A DNA stretch of 44,739 nucleotides from Spirochaetia bacterium (GTDB lineage: Bacteria > Oederibacteriota > PGYV01 > Palsa-1178), in assembly GCA_021372235.1 (NCBI GenBank), contig JAJFUW010000019.1, positions 1 through 44,739 on the forward strand, written 5' to 3'. Within the stretch, counting starts at the first letter, position 1, and the number at the start of each line of letters is the position of its first letter. The position numbers were made by a program, and so were the translations under genes. Positions 8,587 to 15,912 of this stretch are shown here, piece by piece. The notes beneath the pieces are model-generated. The model ran no database searches. It was not told the origin of the DNA and was given only the letters and a program-made list of their open reading frames with translations.

Positions 8587-9891
8587 TTATGAATTTATGT
8601 ATTCCCTTATCGCATCCGCAAGCATGTCAGTTATGTGCATGAACCTGTCCATGTCCGGTTCCAGCAGCGTCATCCTGAAACCGTAAAAATCCGAGTTGAA
8701 CCCCGAAGAGAGCGGGACCACGCATATACCGCGAGAGGCCAGCAAATGATAGACAAAACGTTTGTCGAGCTTGTCGGTTTTTAGCAGGGGTTCTATGATG
8801 GCGGCGGCCTGATTGTTTTTCGGTTTGAGCGACTGCCCTTCTTTCAGTACCCCGTCGTTGAACATTACCGTAATATAGAAAGCACCTGTGGCCGGATTGA
8901 CCGTCAGGCCGGGTATCTTTGAGAAAATAGCGTGGGCGGCTTTTGATTTTTCCCAGTATTTGGCACAGCGCTGTTCCAGGTAAGGATAATACCTTGGGTC
9001 GCCCATGACTTTTGGCAGGACCTTTTGGGGCAGGGTTGTGGCGCACACCTCGAGCATCTTGGCGTCCATGATGGTCCTGGCATACCTGGCGAATTTCGGG
9101 TCCTTTGTCGTGTTGTAGAACTCGACCCAGCCGCACCTCGCGCCGGGCCAGGGGAATTCCTTTGAAATACCGCGCAGTGCGAGCCCAGGTACGTCGCCTA
9201 TGACGGAGGCGAGTTTTTTGTGCACGGATCCGCCGTAACAGAGGTTTGAATATATCTCGTCCGATATGATGAACAGGTCGAACATGCGCGCTATCTCCAC
9301 AACCTGCCTTATGACGTCCTGTGAATATACCATGCCGGTCGGGTTGTCGGGGTTGACTATGAGTATCGCGCTGATTTCCGGATGTTGTATTATTTTTTCT
9401 TTCATATCATTCAGGTCCGGGTACCAGTTGTTGGCCGGGTTGAGCCTGTAGGTGATGTGATGGCTGCCGGCATGCGCCGCCTCCGCCGAGGAGTGGGTGG
9501 AGTACGCCGGATTGGGGCCTATGACGCGGGAATGAGGGTTTAAGTATGTGTAGATGGTGGCTATCGCGTCGCCCAGGCCGTTAAAAAAAAGGATATCATC
9601 CGGTACGATCTGCGCCCCGCCCTCGATGTTGCGTTCATACGCTATGTACTCACGCGTGGCAAGCAGGCCCTTTGTAGGGGAATAGCCGTAGGAACTGTTG
9701 TCGTTTTTGACGGTGTCGGAGACTATGTCCCTTATCCACTGCGGGACCTGTTCGCCCTTTGCCACCGGGTCGCCTATGTTTTCCCATATGACAGGTATGC
9801 CTGTTTTTTCTATCCTGTTCCCGACCTCAACTATCTCGCGTATCTCATATACGAGTTCATCCGCGCCGGGGTGAATGATGTTGTTGCGCAT
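8587..9891 (-). CDS. PLP-dependent class I aminotransferase (leaderless)
   Basis: A fold-type I aminotransferase of 434 residues. Visible are ILIVNPDNPTG (pyridoxal-contacting Asn), ISDEIYSN, the Schiff-base lysine in GISKEFPWPG, and the substrate-carboxylate Arg in ARCGW. Substrate is not readable; the family includes alanine and aspartate aminotransferases. The frame is open 45 codons further up, to 10026, and that extension encodes a hydrophobic stretch. However, a promoter (TTGTTT, 17 bases, TATTAT) lies inside the extension and ends six bases before the ATG at 9891. The aminotransferase homology also starts just after that ATG, and no ribosome binding site precedes either candidate. I therefore choose 9891 with a leaderless transcript. 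Confidence 0.85.
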   Translation of the reverse strand: MRNNIIHPGADELVYEIREIVEVGNRIEKTGIPVIWENIGDPVAKGEQVPQWIRDIVSDTVKNDNSSYGYSPTKGLLATREYIAYERNIEGGAQIVPDDILFFNGLGDAIATIYTYLNPHSRVIGPNPAYSTHSSAEAAHAGSHHITYRLNPANNWYPDLNDMKEKIIQHPEISAILIVNPDNPTGMVYSQDVIRQVVEIARMFDLFIISDEIYSNLCYGGSVHKKLASVIGDVPGLALRGISKEFPWPGARCGWVEFYNTTKDPKFARYARTIMDAKMLEVCATTLPQKVLPKVMGDPRYYPYLEQRCAKYWEKSKAAHAIFSKIPGLTVNPATGAFYITVMFNDGVLKEGQSLKPKNNQAAAIIEPLLKTDKLDKRFVYHLLASRGICVVPLSSGFNSDFYGFRMTLLEPDMDRFMHITDMLADAIREYINS

Positions 9892-9897
9892 GGAAAT

Positions 9898-9926
9898 ATA
9901 ATACTGTAAAGCCGCACATAAAACAA
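9898..9926 (-). promoter_or_regulatory. Promoter giving a leaderless aminotransferase mRNA
   Basis: Minus strand TTGTTT (9926-9921), 17-base spacer, TATTAT (9903-9898), then six bases and the ATG at 9891. A start of transcription 7-8 bases after the -10 falls on or next to the ATG. The same geometry is seen at the diguanylate cyclase gene. Confidence 0.65.
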
Positions 9927-10099
9927 CCAAAAATGAGAAAAAAATGAGGAATTGAGATGAGCCGGGAAAAAGCCGTTGCGGTTTGATTTTGTACTTAATC
10001 AAATTTTCTTCGCTCCATCGCGTCATTTTCTGCTGCTTATTGTTCCGGTTCCGCGCTTGTTTTATATCATCAGTGATTTTTTTGGCGGCAGATATGTAA

Positions 10100-10128
10100 T
10101 TGACTTACAAAGTCCGGCAGGTTAATAT
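10100..10128 (+). promoter_or_regulatory. Promoter of the GT39 glycosyltransferase gene
   Basis: TTGACT (10100-10105), 17-base spacer, TAATAT (10123-10128). The -10 overlaps an in-frame ATG at 10127, so that ATG cannot be in the transcript. This decides the start of the next gene at the GTG at 10148. Confidence 0.65.
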
Positions 10129-10147
10129 GAAAAAAAAGGGGGTAATT

Positions 10148-11635
10148 GTGGGAAAAAAAGAAAAGCCGCCGGTACTTGCGGCGTTCCTCATGGTTACGGC
10201 CTATTTTATCCTGCTGTTACCAACACTGAACAGTTTCAGACTGTTAAGCCTTGACGAAGCCAACTACGGCGCCATCGCCGCGCGCGCCGCCTTTGACGGC
10301 GAGTGGCTCCCGCTTGTATGGAAAGGAGGCCCGTTTTACGATAAACCGCCGTTTTTCATATGGATACAGGCATTGCTGTTAAAAGCCGCGGGTACAACCG
10401 CAGAATGGCCTGTAAGGCTTCCGGCCCTGGCGTCAGCCTGTATCATGTGGTTTTATTTTATCCTGCTGGCCTGGAGGTTGAGTAAGAGCGCTGCGGCGGC
10501 GTCAGCAATTTTTGTGTTGGGTGCTTTCCAGAAACATTCGATACTCTACGCGCGCTGCGGCACGCTTGACATGGCGTTACTCGCATGCCTTATGGCTGCG
10601 GCCTGGGAATTGTCACAGGCTTTTGAAAAAGGAACGGAGGACCCGGCCGGTAATATCAGGCTGGCCGGATTGTGGTGCTCGGCAGCGGTGCTGATAAAAA
10701 CATGGTTCGGCCTGGCGCTGCTGGTTCCGGCGGCCGCCGCTTTATATTTCGTCAGGCCGTGGCCGTTCAAGCCGCGGGAAATATGGCACCTGTTCATACC
10801 GCCATTTTTGGCGTTGCTGTGCTGGTTTGTGTTCGGCACAATTGTGAGCGGAGTCAATACAATCGGTTTTGAGATGGGAAACAACACGTTTGGCAGGATT
10901 TCCGGCGGGGGGTTATCGGAGCTATTTTCCGGAAAGAGCATATCAGCATTTGCGTTCTGGGCGGCTGTTTTTATCGGAGGCACAGGATACCTGTGGCCGG
11001 CTCTGCCTGCGGCAGCCGCGGCATGGGGGCGCTGTGCTCTCGGGAAAAAGGAGAATTTCACTTCCTTGATGTTGTTTATATTCCTTGCGGTGTGGATGGT
11101 TTTTATATACCTGTTCATAACTCCTTATATAAACTATTTCCTGCCTGTAATACCCCTGTCGTGTCTGGCAATAGCGGCATGGGCCGGTAATGCGGGCACC
11201 CCCATTGCGGTATTTGTATTTGCAGCGGCACCCGTTATCAGCCTTGCTTACGGATCCGGAAGGATAGGAGGTACAACGGCATTTATTCTGTCCGTGGTCC
11301 TTGCCGTATCGGCGGTTGCAACAATCAAAAAAAGTGGCGGAAAAGCGGTTGTTACCGGGATTCTGATTGTCTGGGCGGTTATATCTGCGGCATCCGCAGC
11401 GGGGTTCGTCATATCGCCGCCGGATCAGAACGGAAAACTGGCGGAATTCGTAAAATACAATGGGCCGGGGAAAAGAAATAGCGCGGTAATCTGGGCGGGC
11501 GACCCTATCGAAGCGCAGGTCATGGAATTTTACGCCGGCTGGCGGGTGAGTGTTGAAAAGCAAATACCTGATAAATCTGACGTGCCGGTTGTGGTCAGAA
11601 ACACGGGCGGCGGATATGCCGTCATAGAACCGTGA
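10148..11635 (+). CDS. Family 39 (ArnT/PMT-like) membrane glycosyltransferase
   Basis: About 495 residues with roughly 11-12 membrane helices. The first periplasmic loop has SLDEANYG (34-41), with the acidic pair that GT39 enzymes use for catalysis and metal binding, then YDKPPFFIW about 20 residues later, typical of ArnT/PMT_2 proteins. Such enzymes move a sugar from a polyprenyl-phosphate carrier to lipid, glycan or protein on the outer face of the inner membrane. The GTG start at 10148 has AGGGGG about six bases upstream and lies downstream of the promoter; ATG 10127 is excluded by the promoter. A polyprenyl-sugar donor could be linked to the UbiA-family enzyme nearby, but that is only a suggestion. 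Confidence 0.82.
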   Translation: MGKKEKPPVLAAFLMVTAYFILLLPTLNSFRLLSLDEANYGAIAARAAFDGEWLPLVWKGGPFYDKPPFFIWIQALLLKAAGTTAEWPVRLPALASACIMWFYFILLAWRLSKSAAAASAIFVLGAFQKHSILYARCGTLDMALLACLMAAAWELSQAFEKGTEDPAGNIRLAGLWCSAAVLIKTWFGLALLVPAAAALYFVRPWPFKPREIWHLFIPPFLALLCWFVFGTIVSGVNTIGFEMGNNTFGRISGGGLSELFSGKSISAFAFWAAVFIGGTGYLWPALPAAAAAWGRCALGKKENFTSLMLFIFLAVWMVFIYLFITPYINYFLPVIPLSCLAIAAWAGNAGTPIAVFVFAAAPVISLAYGSGRIGGTTAFILSVVLAVSAVATIKKSGGKAVVTGILIVWAVISAASAAGFVISPPDQNGKLAEFVKYNGPGKRNSAVIWAGDPIEAQVMEFYAGWRVSVEKQIPDKSDVPVVVRNTGGGYAVIEP

Positions 11636-11660
11636 ATACGGGCGTCCGGATAATCATGCA

Positions 11661-11720
11661 GTCCGGGAGGTTGTAGTTGTGTTTTGAACGGACGGATGGC
11701 GTTTCTGCCCGGACGTTTTT
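11661..11720 (+). terminator. Possible long-loop terminator after the GT39 gene
   Basis: GTCCGGG (11661-11667) can pair with CCCGGAC (11708-11714), which is followed by G and TTTTT. An alternative arm, CGTCCGG at 11643-11649, competes for the same partner. The 40-base loop makes this weak. Confidence 0.3.
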
Positions 11721-11724
11721 GATA

Positions 11725-11753
11725 TTGACTTAACGGCGTGCCGGTAGTAAATT
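11725..11753 (+). promoter_or_regulatory. Promoter of the CDP-alcohol phosphatidyltransferase gene
   Basis: TTGACT (11725-11730), 17-base spacer, TAAATT (11748-11753), 31 bases upstream of the ATG at 11785. Confidence 0.6.
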
Positions 11754-11784
11754 AGAGACAAAATATAAGCAGGGCGGTGCGGAA

Positions 11785-12447
11785 ATGACAAAGCAAAAAA
11801 AGTCTAAAAATCACGGGATAAAAGGAATCCTTATCGTAAAACTCAACTGGCTTGACGCTATTACGCTGACCGGCATAGCATTCGCGCTGGCATCCGTACT
11901 GCACTCCCATTTCCAGAGGTTTGAGAACGCGATCGCTTTCATGTTCGTGGCGATGCTGGTTGACAGCATGGAAGGTGTCTTTGCGAAACTTTTGAAAATG
12001 GAGAGGATGTCCGGAAGGATACTGGACGGGTTTGTGGATTTTCTGGTCTACATAATCGCGCCTGCGGTTTATCTGTATTATTTCGGTTTTGAGAGGCTGG
12101 GGATGGTATGGATACTGCTGCTGTTCGGGATTGCGGGCATAATCAGGCTCTCGGTCTATGACCTGGCCGGCGACATAAAGGACAAAAAAGACAGCGTGGC
12201 GTACCTCGGACTGCCCATCATCTGGACCCATTTCATAACGGCGGGCTTCTACTTTTTGGCGCTGTTCATTAAAAGCGACACACTGGTTTATTTCGCCGGG
12301 TTCGTCATGCTTTTAAACGCGTTCCTCATCCTGCTCAACAAGCCTTTCGCGCAGTTCGAGACCAAACCCTATACGTTTGCTGTCATCATCTCCCTGATAG
12401 TGATATTTTTCTGGATGGGGTTCGGCAAGGGGCAGCCGCTTTTTTAG
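11785..12447 (+). CDS. CDP-alcohol phosphatidyltransferase family protein with variant motif
   Basis: A 220-residue protein with about six to eight membrane helices, the size of PssA/Pcs-like enzymes that join a CDP-diacylglycerol to an alcohol. The family motif is D-x2-D-G-x2-A-R-x8-G-x3-D-x3-D. Here it reads Asp60-x2-Glu63-Gly64-x2-Ala67-Lys68-x8-Gly77-x3-Asp81-x3-Asp85. Spacing is perfect, but the second Asp is Glu and the Arg is Lys. Both changes are conservative, so the enzyme may work with altered metal geometry. The alcohol (serine, choline, inositol phosphate, glycerol phosphate) cannot be read. Its own promoter lies upstream and the next gene has a separate one. Confidence 0.75.
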   Translation: MTKQKKSKNHGIKGILIVKLNWLDAITLTGIAFALASVLHSHFQRFENAIAFMFVAMLVDSMEGVFAKLLKMERMSGRILDGFVDFLVYIIAPAVYLYYFGFERLGMVWILLLFGIAGIIRLSVYDLAGDIKDKKDSVAYLGLPIIWTHFITAGFYFLALFIKSDTLVYFAGFVMLLNAFLILLNKPFAQFETKPYTFAVIISLIVIFFWMGFGKGQPLF

Positions 12448-12451
12448 GGAT

Positions 12452-12480
12452 TTGACATTTAACCCGCGCTTTGTTATCGT
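12452..12480 (+). promoter_or_regulatory. Promoter giving a leaderless diguanylate cyclase mRNA
   Basis: TTGACA (12452-12457), 17-base spacer, TATCGT (12475-12480), then six bases to the ATG at 12487. No Shine-Dalgarno sequence fits in between, so the transcript should begin at or next to the ATG. Confidence 0.65.
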
Positions 12481-12486
12481 ATTGTC

Positions 12487-13809
12487 ATGGATACCTCATT
12501 CAATTCATTTCTGAAACGTTACCGCATAGAGTATGTAATCACGGCCGCCGCGGCCATGCTGGTCATGGAGATATTGTTCGGATTCTGGAAAAAAGAACTG
12601 ACCGCGCTGATGTCAATTGACAGCGTCAAATTCTGGTACAACGTGGTCCTGACGGTTATTTCGTGTTTTATGGTATTTATCGCCGCCATATCATACCCCA
12701 AAATCTATAAATTCCGCCTGCTGTTGTCCGCGGGCGCTGTCGCGGCGGTCATGTTCTGCTATATGACAGTCGCCACCCCCTTTTTCCCCGAATTCAGGCT
12801 GGCCAATTTTAAATTCAATTTCCTGCAAAGATGCGAGATGTTCACGGGTAATTTCCCCCTCCAGTTTCTTTTTACGGTGATGAACGCAGCCCTGCTCGCG
12901 GTCATGCTGTCAGGGCCGACAGTCAATTACGGCAAGGGCAAGGCGGTATCGTTATGGACGGCGGTTGGCATCACAGTGATATACCTGTCGCTTTTTCTGG
13001 TTTTTTCCGAAGCTTACCGGGCCGGCGCCGACCCTTACTCCGCATTTGTAAAAAACGTGAGGCGGTTCGCGGAGGTATTTACACGGTATTCGCTCCCATT
13101 GAACCTCGTCATAATGGTTTTAACCATTATTTTTTCCATATTGAACATCGAGGAGGAACACAATTACGGCTCCATAATAGTTGCGGCATCGCTGCTGACG
13201 TATTACTGTCACCTGTGCCTCGTGTTTGACGGCTCATATTACAAGCTGAAACTGATGATGCCCGTGATTGCGCTCATAATGCTGGTCGGGATATTCGCGC
13301 ACTGGGTGTCATGCCTGAGCCACAAGGCGCATTACGACCCGCTCCTTAAAATATACAACCGCCAATTCATGGATTCCATTATAAGCGGCGTGGCTGACGT
13401 CGATCTGGGCAGGGAATTTTCGGTCATGATGTGCGACATCGACCATTTTAAGGACGTTAACGACACCCACGGCCACGCTGCAGGCGACGAGGTACTGCAC
13501 AGGGTGGCGCAGATAATCAGGGACACGGCCCTGCCGGACGGGGTGGTATGCAGGTACGGAGGCGAGGAAATAATAGTGTTTTTGCGCGGCAAGACGGACG
13601 AAGAGGCTGTATCAAAGGCCGAGAGGATAAGGAAAGCCGTCAAAAAGCAGGGCATCTCGTACAAATCAAAATCAATAAAAATCACCATGTCCATAGGCGT
13701 TGCCTCGTCAAAGCACGGGCTCGACGGCATTGACAAAGCCATAAAACGCGCGGACGACAATGTTTACAAGGCCAAGAAAAAGGGCAGGGACAGGGTTGTT
13801 AGCGAATAG
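12487..13809 (+). CDS. Membrane diguanylate cyclase (GGDEF)
   Basis: A 440-residue protein. About eight hydrophobic segments occupy residues 15-275, and a GGDEF domain runs from about 283 to the end. Active-site features are DIDHFKDVNDTHGH (317-330, metal Asp317) and GGEEI (358-362), the accepted GGEEF-type loop. It should make cyclic di-GMP from two GTP. The product-inhibition I-site RxxD expected at 349-352 reads LPDG, so allosteric inhibition by c-di-GMP is probably absent. The membrane part is probably a sensor; I recognise no named family for it. No EAL or HD-GYP gene is in the window. The mRNA is probably leaderless. Confidence 0.9.
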   Translation: MDTSFNSFLKRYRIEYVITAAAAMLVMEILFGFWKKELTALMSIDSVKFWYNVVLTVISCFMVFIAAISYPKIYKFRLLLSAGAVAAVMFCYMTVATPFFPEFRLANFKFNFLQRCEMFTGNFPLQFLFTVMNAALLAVMLSGPTVNYGKGKAVSLWTAVGITVIYLSLFLVFSEAYRAGADPYSAFVKNVRRFAEVFTRYSLPLNLVIMVLTIIFSILNIEEEHNYGSIIVAASLLTYYCHLCLVFDGSYYKLKLMMPVIALIMLVGIFAHWVSCLSHKAHYDPLLKIYNRQFMDSIISGVADVDLGREFSVMMCDIDHFKDVNDTHGHAAGDEVLHRVAQIIRDTALPDGVVCRYGGEEIIVFLRGKTDEEAVSKAERIRKAVKKQGISYKSKSIKITMSIGVASSKHGLDGIDKAIKRADDNVYKAKKKGRDRVVSE

Positions 13810-13819
13810 ATCTTAAAAC

Positions 13820-13863
13820 GAGTCCAGGGCCCAGGGGTTTTCAGACCCTGGGTCACAAGACTC
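13820..13863 (+). repeat. Hairpin after the diguanylate cyclase gene
   Basis: An inner stem CCCAGGG (13830-13836) pairs with CCCTGGG (13846-13852) around a nine-base loop, inside an outer pair GAGTC (13820-13824) and GACTC (13859-13863). No U-tract follows, so it is not a classic intrinsic terminator; it may protect the 3' end or mark a Rho-dependent end. Confidence 0.45.
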
Positions 13864-13969
13864 ATGAAAACAGACACTATCGGATTAAAAGGCTTTGATA
13901 TATTTATTCCTTGTTTTACTTAACTTAAGGCCTATGGCTTGTGGCTTCAATACTTTAACGGGGGGTAAT

Positions 13970-14287
13970 ATGGCAAAACATGTTGTTGTTTTTGTGACTG
14001 TGGATAAACAGAAGACCGCGGACATTATTATAAAGAAAGTCATATCCTCCCGCCTTGCCGCCTGCGTCAACGAGATCAAGGGCGTCAGGTCGACCTATTG
14101 GTGGAAGGGCAAAGTGGAAAAAGCAGGGGAGATACTGCTCGTCATGAAGACAAAAACATCCCTGATGGACAAACTGATAAAAACAGTGAAAAGCCTGCAC
14201 CCGTACGAAGTGCCGGAGATAATAGCCCTGCCTATCGTAAAAGGCGGCGCGGATTACATGAAATGGATAGGAAAGGAAACGATTTAA
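13970..14287 (+). CDS. cutA: CutA family protein
   Basis: A 105-residue protein of the CutA1 family, small trimeric ferredoxin-like proteins linked to divalent cation tolerance, biochemical role still unclear. Typical stretches are AACVNEIKGVRSTYWWKGKVE and HPYEVPEIIALPI. The frame is open upstream to 13895, but the family start and a GGGGGT ribosome binding site place the start at 13970, giving MAKHVVVFVTV. It ends about 100 bases before pyruvate kinase in the same direction and may share its transcript. Confidence 0.92.
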   Translation: MAKHVVVFVTVDKQKTADIIIKKVISSRLAACVNEIKGVRSTYWWKGKVEKAGEILLVMKTKTSLMDKLIKTVKSLHPYEVPEIIALPIVKGGADYMKWIGKETI

Positions 14288-14350
14288 AACGGCAGTTTTG
14301 GTTTTATGTAGCCGCACCATTTCAGGGTGCGAACGGTCAGCTGAACAAAC

Positions 14351-14366
14351 GCGGGTAAATACCCGC
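14351..14366 (+). promoter_or_regulatory. Hairpin next to the pyruvate kinase ribosome binding site
   Basis: GCGGGT (14351-14356) and ACCCGC (14361-14366) form a perfect six-base stem with an AAAT loop. It ends eight bases before the AGGAGG at 14375-14380. A second weaker hairpin (GCACC/GGTGC) lies just upstream. It could modulate translation; no known riboswitch class is recognised. Confidence 0.35.
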
Positions 14367-14387
14367 AGTACATCAGGAGGTTTTATT

Positions 14388-15776
14388 TTGAGAAAAACAA
14401 AAATAATAGCAACACTCGGGCCGGCCAGTTCGGAATACGGGCAGATATTGTCGCTCATCTCGGCCGGAGTAAACGTCTTCCGGCTAAACTTTTCACACGG
14501 GGACTACGCCTCCTTTAAAAAGCTCATAGATAACATAAAAAAGGCGCGGACAAAGTCCGGGCGTGCCGTAGCCATTTTGCAGGACCTGCAGGGGCCAAAG
14601 ATACGAGTATGCAACTTTGAAGGAACGGTAAACGTGAAGCGGGGAGATATCCTCAAAGTCAAAAGTCATGACTCAAATGTCCAAAGTGAAGACAAAGAGA
14701 TTGCCATTGATTTTCCCGGGCTTTACAAATACGTCAAACCCGGGCAAAAAATTCTCATAAACGACGGACTTGTGCAGCTGCGGGTCAACAGGGTAAAAGG
14801 TACCGATATCCTCTGCGCCGTGACCGCGGGCGGTGAGATAACCCGTCGCAAAGGCGTCAACCTGCCGGGCGTGGTACTGCCGGTATCAGCCATGACAAAA
14901 AAGGACAGGGAAAACCTGAAGTTCGGGCTGTCACAGGGTGTGGACATAGTTTCGCTCTCATTTGTGAGGAGCGCGCAGGACATAATCGAACTCAAAAAGG
15001 CCATAAAGGGAAGGCACAGGCCGCTGATAATAGCAAAGATGGAAAAACCAGAAGCTTTGAAATACACTTCAAAAATACTGGATGAGTGCGACGGCATCAT
15101 GGTGGCCCGCGGCGATATGGCGGTGGAGGCGGGTTACAGGCGCATACCCGAGATACAGAAAAAACTCATAACTGCTGCGAATGAGAAGGGCAAAATATGC
15201 ATAGTGGCAACACAGATGCTGGAGTCCATGATAGAGAACCCATACCCGGGGCGCGCCGAGATAACCGATATCTATAACGCCGTTTTAGACGGCGCAGACG
15301 TACTGATGCTGTCCGGCGAGACGTCAGTTGGGAAATATCCCGCAAAGACCGTCCGGGTCATGGCGGACATAATCAGGAAAGCGGAAACTGACATTTCAAG
15401 GCATGAAAAGGAGCCGTGCCGTATATCCACGGGCATGGACCACGAGAACGCGGTATCACTGGCAGCTGCCTCGATACCCGCCATCCTGCCCGGGTCCATC
15501 CTTGCCGTAAAGACGGATGCTGTCTGCGATATAGCTTTCATGTCGGATTACAGGCCCGCGAACGGCATCATGGCAATGACAGAGGACAAAACGATCTATA
15601 ACAAGCTCGCGATATACAACAGCGTTGAAGCTGTATACATGAAAAAGGTAACGGAAGAGAGTGTGGTTAAATATTTGAGTTCCGGTAACGTCAATTTAAA
15701 AACGGTTGTTTTCGCGGACCTGCACCCGTGCAGGGGAGTGACGGGGAGGATAACCATTTTAAGGGCAAGAGCGTAG
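14388..15776 (+). CDS. pyk: Pyruvate kinase
   Basis: A protein of 462 residues that converts phosphoenolpyruvate and ADP to pyruvate and ATP in glycolysis. Signatures are RKTKIIATLGPASSE at the N-terminus, LRLNFSHG-like VFRLNFSHGDY, LQDLQGPKIRV, the catalytic-lysine strand IIAKMEKPEAL, MVARGDMAVEAG and VATQMLESMIENPYPGRAE. The start is TTG at 14388, since AGGAGG lies seven bases upstream and the family N-terminus begins right there; the open frame further up to 14298 has no homology. The usual GDLGVE is GDMAVE here, a mild change. Confidence 0.93.
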   Translation: MRKTKIIATLGPASSEYGQILSLISAGVNVFRLNFSHGDYASFKKLIDNIKKARTKSGRAVAILQDLQGPKIRVCNFEGTVNVKRGDILKVKSHDSNVQSEDKEIAIDFPGLYKYVKPGQKILINDGLVQLRVNRVKGTDILCAVTAGGEITRRKGVNLPGVVLPVSAMTKKDRENLKFGLSQGVDIVSLSFVRSAQDIIELKKAIKGRHRPLIIAKMEKPEALKYTSKILDECDGIMVARGDMAVEAGYRRIPEIQKKLITAANEKGKICIVATQMLESMIENPYPGRAEITDIYNAVLDGADVLMLSGETSVGKYPAKTVRVMADIIRKAETDISRHEKEPCRISTGMDHENAVSLAAASIPAILPGSILAVKTDAVCDIAFMSDYRPANGIMAMTEDKTIYNKLAIYNSVEAVYMKKVTEESVVKYLSSGNVNLKTVVFADLHPCRGVTGRITILRARA

Positions 15777-15808
15777 TTTCAGGTAAGACGTCTCAATAAG
15801 GCAAGGGC

Positions 15809-15890
15809 TTTGTCTCAAATAGCGGTGAGTTAAAGTATACGGATAAGAGTGTGTATTACAATTAGAATCAAGTCTTGTTTTTTGAGACAA
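15809..15890 (+). promoter_or_regulatory. Inverted repeat ahead of the spermidine-synthase-like gene
   Basis: TTGTCTCAAA (15810-15819) and TTTGAGACAA (15881-15890) are exact inverted copies, 61 bases apart, and the second ends 12 bases before the ribosome binding site. They could be two operator half-sites or one long-range RNA stem near the start codon. No regulator can be named. Confidence 0.4.
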
Positions 15891-15912
15891 TTCCGCATAT
15901 ATGGAGGCTATT

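Noticed and set aside
9892-10026. N-terminal membrane extension of the aminotransferase
   Set aside because: A promoter lies within it, homology starts after it, and no ribosome binding site precedes the ATG at 10026.
10127-10147. ATG at 10127 as start of the GT39 gene
   Set aside because: It lies inside the -10 hexamer of a good promoter; the downstream GTG has a proper ribosome binding site.
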